A stretch of DNA of 6,109 nt. It comes from Chlamydiia bacterium. Its GTDB lineage: Bacteria > Chlamydiota > Chlamydiia > Chlamydiales > FEN-1388. The notes beneath the pieces were generated by a model, which saw nothing but the letters and a program-made list of their open reading frames with translations, was not told where the DNA came from and did no database searches. Both the position numbers and the translations under genes were made by a program. The DNA lies in NCBI GenBank assembly GCA_003170575.1, contig PMZB01000166.1, positions 1-6,109 on the forward strand, given 5' to 3'. Within the stretch, counting starts at the first letter, position 1. Each line of letters starts with the position of its first letter. Shown in pieces: positions 5,927 through 6,109 of this stretch.

Positions 5927-6109
5927 TTATCCTGAAAAATGGTCTACCACCTTCCATAATTGATTTGCCCAGCGAGAGCCCTTAAGAAGCACGGTATCGC
6001 CCTCTTTAAGATCTTTCTCGAGCACAGCTATAAGCTCATCAAGTGAGGAAGTAAGCACATATTTATTTTTCTTATTTTTCTTTACATCTATCAAACAGTT
6101 CCATTCTTG
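5927..6109 (-). CDS. murF: UDP-N-acetylmuramoyl-tripeptide--D-alanyl-D-alanine ligase MurF, C-terminal end (partial)
   Basis: An open frame enters from the right edge of the window and ends in TAA at 5927-5929, giving 60 residues. The tail EGDTVLLKGSRWANQLWKVV (36-55 of the fragment) is the typical end of Mur ligases of the MurF type, where a GD-VL-KGSR motif closes domain 3. MurF (EC 6.3.2.10) adds D-Ala-D-Ala to the UDP-MurNAc-tripeptide in the cytoplasm. MurE can share a similar end, but the position directly before mraY supports MurF. A Lys/Asn-rich stretch (KKNKKNK, fragment residues 10-16) is somewhat unusual. Only three bases separate it from mraY, whose ribosome binding site lies in its last codons. 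The start and ATP-binding domain are outside the window. Confidence 0.85.
   Translation of the reverse strand, partial: QEWNCLIDVKKNKKNKYVLTSSLDELIAVLEKDLKEGDTVLLKGSRWANQLWKVVDHFSG

Overview
The window most likely comes from a member of the Chlamydiae, probably an environmental, amoeba-associated family rather than Chlamydiaceae itself. The main evidence is gene order. Read on the minus strand (from high to low coordinates) it is murF (3' end only), mraY, murD, a small membrane-anchored LysM protein, then ftsW. A LysM gene (annotated nlpD in chlamydiae) between murD and ftsW is, from memory, characteristic of the chlamydial murF-mraY-murD-nlpD-ftsW-murG-murC/ddl cluster. The LysM protein also opens with the short charged N-terminus and single membrane segment I associate with the chlamydial protein. 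No database search could be run, so the family or genus is not claimed.

Layout. Positions 1-129 are AT-rich leader. Positions 130-927 (+) encode a 265-residue protein that I do not recognise. Positions 928-1360 are a convergent intergenic region holding a 145-bp palindromic repeat and a possible terminator hairpin. Positions 1361-2671 (-) are ftsW, 2673-3137 (-) the LysM protein and 3147-4472 (-) murD. Positions 4473-4729 are a gap holding a second copy of the palindromic repeat and a 14-bp hairpin that covers the mraY stop codon. Positions 4730-5923 (-) are mraY and 5927-6109 (-) the last 60 residues of murF.

The minus-strand genes form one peptidoglycan and division pathway. MurD adds D-glutamate and MurF adds D-Ala-D-Ala to make the UDP-MurNAc-pentapeptide. 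MraY loads it onto undecaprenyl phosphate as lipid I. After MurG action (gene not in this window), FtsW polymerises lipid II at the septum. The LysM protein probably binds the glycan. Junctions are very tight (3 nt murF-mraY, 9 nt murD-LysM, 1 nt LysM-ftsW), except for the 257-nt mraY-murD gap where the repeat lies.

The most interesting signal is the pair of palindromic elements (1065-1209 and 4515-4667). They are in the same orientation, bracket murD-LysM-ftsW, and are built from three 9-bp subunits per arm. They differ from each other by compensatory changes that keep the stem paired. I also flag that ftsW is followed by the repeat and an oppositely oriented unknown gene instead of murG. 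I found no RNA gene, CRISPR array or transposase gene.
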